In this document: piece by piece, positions 60,266 to 64,000 of the stretch
How the letters are laid out: every line of letters starts with the position of its first letter
How positions within the stretch are numbered: the stretch's first letter is position 1
Origin: Roseovarius indicus
Lineage (GTDB): Bacteria; Pseudomonadota; Alphaproteobacteria; Rhodobacterales; Rhodobacteraceae
DNA length: 64,000 nucleotides
Assembly: GCF_008728195.1 (NCBI RefSeq)
Contig: NZ_CP031598.1
Location: 2,418,001-2,482,000, forward strand
Direction of reading: 5' to 3'
The notes under the pieces: model-generated
What the model was told of the DNA's origin: nothing
Seen by the model: the letters and a program-made list of their open reading frames with translations, nothing else
Databases searched by the model: none
Position numbers and translations under genes: made by a program

Positions 60266-60745
60266 ATGAAACGGGTTTTCTTGATTTTCGGCGGCTTGAT
60301 GCTGGCCGGGTGCGGCGCCTTCGAGGGAGGGCTGTTCGCGCCGAAGGACCGGGCGCCGGAGACGGCGGAGGCGCAGGCGACGACCACCGCGGCGGCACCG
60401 CCGGCGGGGGCTAATACGGCGGATACGCTGGATACCACGAGCGAGGAAGAGCGGGCGCAGGCCGTGGCCGATGCCGGGGCGGCCGGGGGCGAGACCGATC
60501 TTGGCGTGACCATCGCCTCGCTGGGGGCGGTGGCGGAGCCGGGGATCTGGCTGAAGACGCCGCTGGTGCAGGCCGAGGCGCGGGGCCGGGTGGAGTTTCC
60601 GGAGAAGGGCACCAAGGTGGCTGTCGATCTTATTCCGCTCGATGCGGAGCCCGGTGCGGGGAGCCAGATTTCGCTGGCGGCCATGCGGCTGCTGGAGGCG
60701 GACCTGACCTCGCTGCCGGAGTTGCGCGTATACCGGACGGAGTGA
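60266..60745 (+). CDS. Small lipoprotein, 159 aa
   Basis: A lipoprotein signal peptide ([16 protein letters not shown], lipidated Cys16), an Ala/Thr-rich disordered linker (about 30-65) and a C-terminal domain with [39 protein letters not shown] and LRVYRTE. The pattern fits a Rhodobacterales periplasmic lipoprotein that is often mis-annotated as galactarate dehydratase. Function unknown. It is divergent from moaA. Confidence 0.8.
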   Translation: MKRVFLIFGGLMLAGCGAFEGGLFAPKDRAPETAEAQATTTAAAPPAGANTADTLDTTSEEERAQAVADAGAAGGETDLGVTIASLGAVAEPGIWLKTPLVQAEARGRVEFPEKGTKVAVDLIPLDAEPGAGSQISLAAMRLLEADLTSLPELRVYRTE

Positions 60746-60754
60746 GGCCCCGCA

Positions 60755-61444
60755 TCAGCCGAAGTTTTCGTCGAGATATTTCGAGGCTTCGCGGCGGGCG
60801 AAGCGTTTCATGTGGCTGGCGTTCGCCTTGAGGAAGGCGCGGACGCGTTCGGCATCGTGTTTCGACAGCTCGCGCAGCCACCATGCCACGGATTTCTGGA
60901 TGAACCAGTCGGGGTCTTGCACATAGGCCTCGGCCCAGCCGAGGACGCGGGTGCGAATCTCGTCTTCATGCGGCTTGGGGTTGTTCTGGTGCGCGAAGGG
61001 CAGGGTGATGACCATCGCGGCGCGGCGAATCCAGTGGGAGTCGGACTCGGTCCAGCTCGCCACCTCCTCGATGCGGGAGGGCTCGGCGGTGAGGCGTTTC
61101 TGCCCCGCCATCATGGCGTGATCGGCGATGGCCCAGCTGTCGAGGTCGGGCAGCCAGCTTTTTATGAGCTCCCAGACCGCGTCATCCGGGCGGATGCGGG
61201 CCTGGGTCAGCAGCTTGGCGGCGGCGAGGCGGGCCTCGAAGATATCGGTGTTCCAGAGATCGCGGGCGAGGGTGACGCGCTCGTCGACCGTGAGGGTCTG
61301 GCGCCATTCCTTGGCAAGCTCGTTGATGGCCGGGTTGGCGACGCCGAGATAGCGGCGGGGCACCTTGTGATAATCGGCCATCCCCTCGGCGCGGCCGGGT
61401 TCGACATGCGTTTCGAGCTGGGCGAGCGCGTCTTCCAGGGTCAT
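60755..61444 (-). CDS. alkD: DNA alkylation repair protein AlkD-like
   Basis: A 229-residue HEAT-repeat glycosylase: YHKVPRRYLGVANPAINELA, DIFEARLAAAKLLTQ, DSWAIADHAMM, WIRRAAMVITL, IQKSVAWWLRELSKHDAERV. AlkD removes positively charged alkylated bases without base flipping. ATG 61444 overlaps the stop of the PNPOx-like gene (ATGA), so they are coupled. Convergent with the lipoprotein. Confidence 0.92.
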   Translation of the reverse strand: MTLEDALAQLETHVEPGRAEGMADYHKVPRRYLGVANPAINELAKEWRQTLTVDERVTLARDLWNTDIFEARLAAAKLLTQARIRPDDAVWELIKSWLPDLDSWAIADHAMMAGQKRLTAEPSRIEEVASWTESDSHWIRRAAMVITLPFAHQNNPKPHEDEIRTRVLGWAEAYVQDPDWFIQKSVAWWLRELSKHDAERVRAFLKANASHMKRFARREASKYLDENFG

Positions 61445-61989
61445 GCCGGGCCCTCGATGCCGGTGGGGGCGCCGTCGACGGTTTTGGCGTTGCGTTCCGT
61501 CCAGTAGGTGCGGATGCCGTCTTCGCCCTTGTCGTCGGTCCAGTGTTTGAGCGTGTCGCGGTCGCCCACATGCTCGAAGAAGGGCACGGCATAGCCGCAG
61601 GATTTCTGCACCATGTCGATGGACATGTCGTAGATCTGGCGCATGCCGGGCTGGGGCGGGAAATGGTCGGCCATCTCGGCCCAGTCGGTATCGTGCGGGT
61701 GGATGGTGCGGGCGGTGCCGTAGGCGCGCAGGATGATCGGCTGACGGGTGAAGGAACACCACATCAGGGTCATCCGGTTGGATTGCGCGAGGTGGCCGGC
61801 GGTTTCGTTGCCGCTGCCGGTGAAGTTGCGCCAGAGGATCCGGTTGGGGGAGAGGACGCGGAGGCTGTCCATCCCCTTGGGCGAGACGTTGACGAACCCG
61901 GTGGGCGCAGCGGTGGCGCAGAAGAAGAGGTGCTGCTTGCCGATGAGCTTTATGTGGGCGTCGGAGAGGGCGTCGTACTGGGTTCCCAT
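61441..61989 (-). CDS. Pyridoxamine 5'-phosphate oxidase-like flavin protein
   Basis: A 182-residue split-barrel protein: QHLFFCATAAPTGFVNVSPK, RILWRNFTGSGNETAGHLAQ and MTLMWCSFTRQPIILRAYGT fit the PF01243 family that binds FMN or F420. The C-terminal tail (RDTLKHWTDDKG) is specific to this subgroup. Start 61989 is 4 bases after the glmS stop. Substrate unknown. Confidence 0.88.
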   Translation of the reverse strand: MGTQYDALSDAHIKLIGKQHLFFCATAAPTGFVNVSPKGMDSLRVLSPNRILWRNFTGSGNETAGHLAQSNRMTLMWCSFTRQPIILRAYGTARTIHPHDTDWAEMADHFPPQPGMRQIYDMSIDMVQKSCGYAVPFFEHVGDRDTLKHWTDDKGEDGIRTYWTERNAKTVDGAPTGIEGPA

Positions 61990-61993
61990 GGGG

Positions 61994-63817
<1,824 letters not shown>

Positions 63818-63818
63818 G

Positions 63819-64000
63819 TCAGCCTGCCTCCGTTTTCGTTTTTTGCGCCTTCTTTTTTCGAAGAAGGTCGAAGAGTTTCCGGGCCATGCCGGGCTTGTTC
63901 ACCTGGGTGGCGCGGGCGATGGCCAGCGCGTCGGCGGGCACGTCCTTGGTGATGACGGAGCCAGAGCCAGTGAGGGCGCCGTTGCCCACGGTGACGGGGG
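63819..64000 (-). CDS. glmU: Bifunctional GlmU, C-terminal end only
   Basis: The frame enters from the right edge and stops at 63819-63821. The last 59 residues visible read [37 protein letters not shown] and a lysine-rich tail, matching the left-handed beta-helix end of GlmU (acetylation and uridylylation of glucosamine-1-phosphate). It is directly upstream of glmS. The tail-coding DNA contains a CCTTCTT/AAGAAGG hairpin (63848-63867). Confidence 0.9.
   Translation of the reverse strand, partial: PVTVGNGALTGSGSVITKDVPADALAIARATQVNKPGMARKLFDLLRKKKAQKTKTEAG

Noticed and set aside
63848..63867. Possible third triple-palindrome element near glmU/glmS
   Set aside because: Only a single CCTTCTT/AAGAAGG hairpin is present, within the glmU coding end; the other two palindromes are absent.

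Overview
The window is about 64 kb of GC-rich chromosome from an aerobic marine-type alphaproteobacterium, almost certainly order Rhodobacterales (Roseobacter group). The call rests on gene content: a fabD-fabG-acpP-fabF-mltG block next to gene transfer agent (GTA) genes, followed by dksA-like and cysE genes; ribosomal protein L9 with a long acidic tail; a pdhA-pdhB-pdhC operon whose E1-beta carries its own lipoyl domain; a non-pyrrolysine MttB homologue; and cobalamin genes. Gene density is high, many genes overlap by 4 bp (ATGA or GTGA), and no tRNA, rRNA, CRISPR array or plasmid origin is visible.

Layout. 1-1.2 kb: end of a class-2 O-methyltransferase and a betainyl-CoA-type thioesterase. 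1.3-3.1 kb: an orphan gene and the rpsF-rpsR-rplI operon on the minus strand. 3.4-8.5 kb: a LysR regulator facing a VOC-fold enzyme, a periplasmic YceI protein, a DUF389 membrane protein and a cytochrome b561-YceI fusion. 8.7-14.4 kb: fatty acid synthesis genes fabD, fabG, acpP and fabF, a HisA-like paralogue inserted between acpP and fabF, and mltG. 14.5-17.4 kb: the collapsed GTA locus. Its promoter and small terminase gene remain, but the large terminase is fused in frame to the C-terminal half of the tail protein gp15, so the capsid, portal and tail genes are gone. 17.4-18.5 kb: an IS110-family insertion sequence with a strongly structured leader that could be a bridge RNA. 18.6-21.1 kb: dksA-like, cysE, a lipoprotein and an AhpD-like protein. 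21.3-25.0 kb: pyruvate dehydrogenase operon with an AT-rich palindrome at its promoter. 25.2-34.8 kb: crotonase, ftsB-like, aidB, cytochrome c, mttB, an aminotransferase, and soxR divergent from a VOC-EamA pair behind a clear SoxR operator. 34.9-38.9 kb: cysS behind a short Cys-Cys leader ORF, cimA and a squalene/phytoene synthase-like protein. 38.9-42.6 kb: phosphoesterase, lipid kinase, a putative zinc peptidase and an MFS transporter. 42.7-46.8 kb: cobalamin genes cobB, cobA, cbiD and cobK. 46.8-56.6 kb: alkA, an esterase, an L,D-transpeptidase-like protein, a dehydrogenase, penicillin acylase, a fused Dpp-type ATPase and an M20 peptidase. 56.8-64 kb: glycosyltransferase, waaA, moaA, a lipoprotein, alkD, a PNPOx-like protein, glmS and the end of glmU.

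The most unusual points are the in-frame GTA deletion fusion next to an IS110 element, the candidate bridge RNA of that element, the Cys-codon leader ORF before cysS, and a three-palindrome intergenic element present twice (6191-6258 and 52908-52976). Other DNA signals worth attention are palindromic operator candidates at the pdh, aidB and GTA promoters and a block of 11-bp repeats upstream of the L,D-transpeptidase-like gene. All functional calls come from reading translated sequence and motifs; no database search was run.
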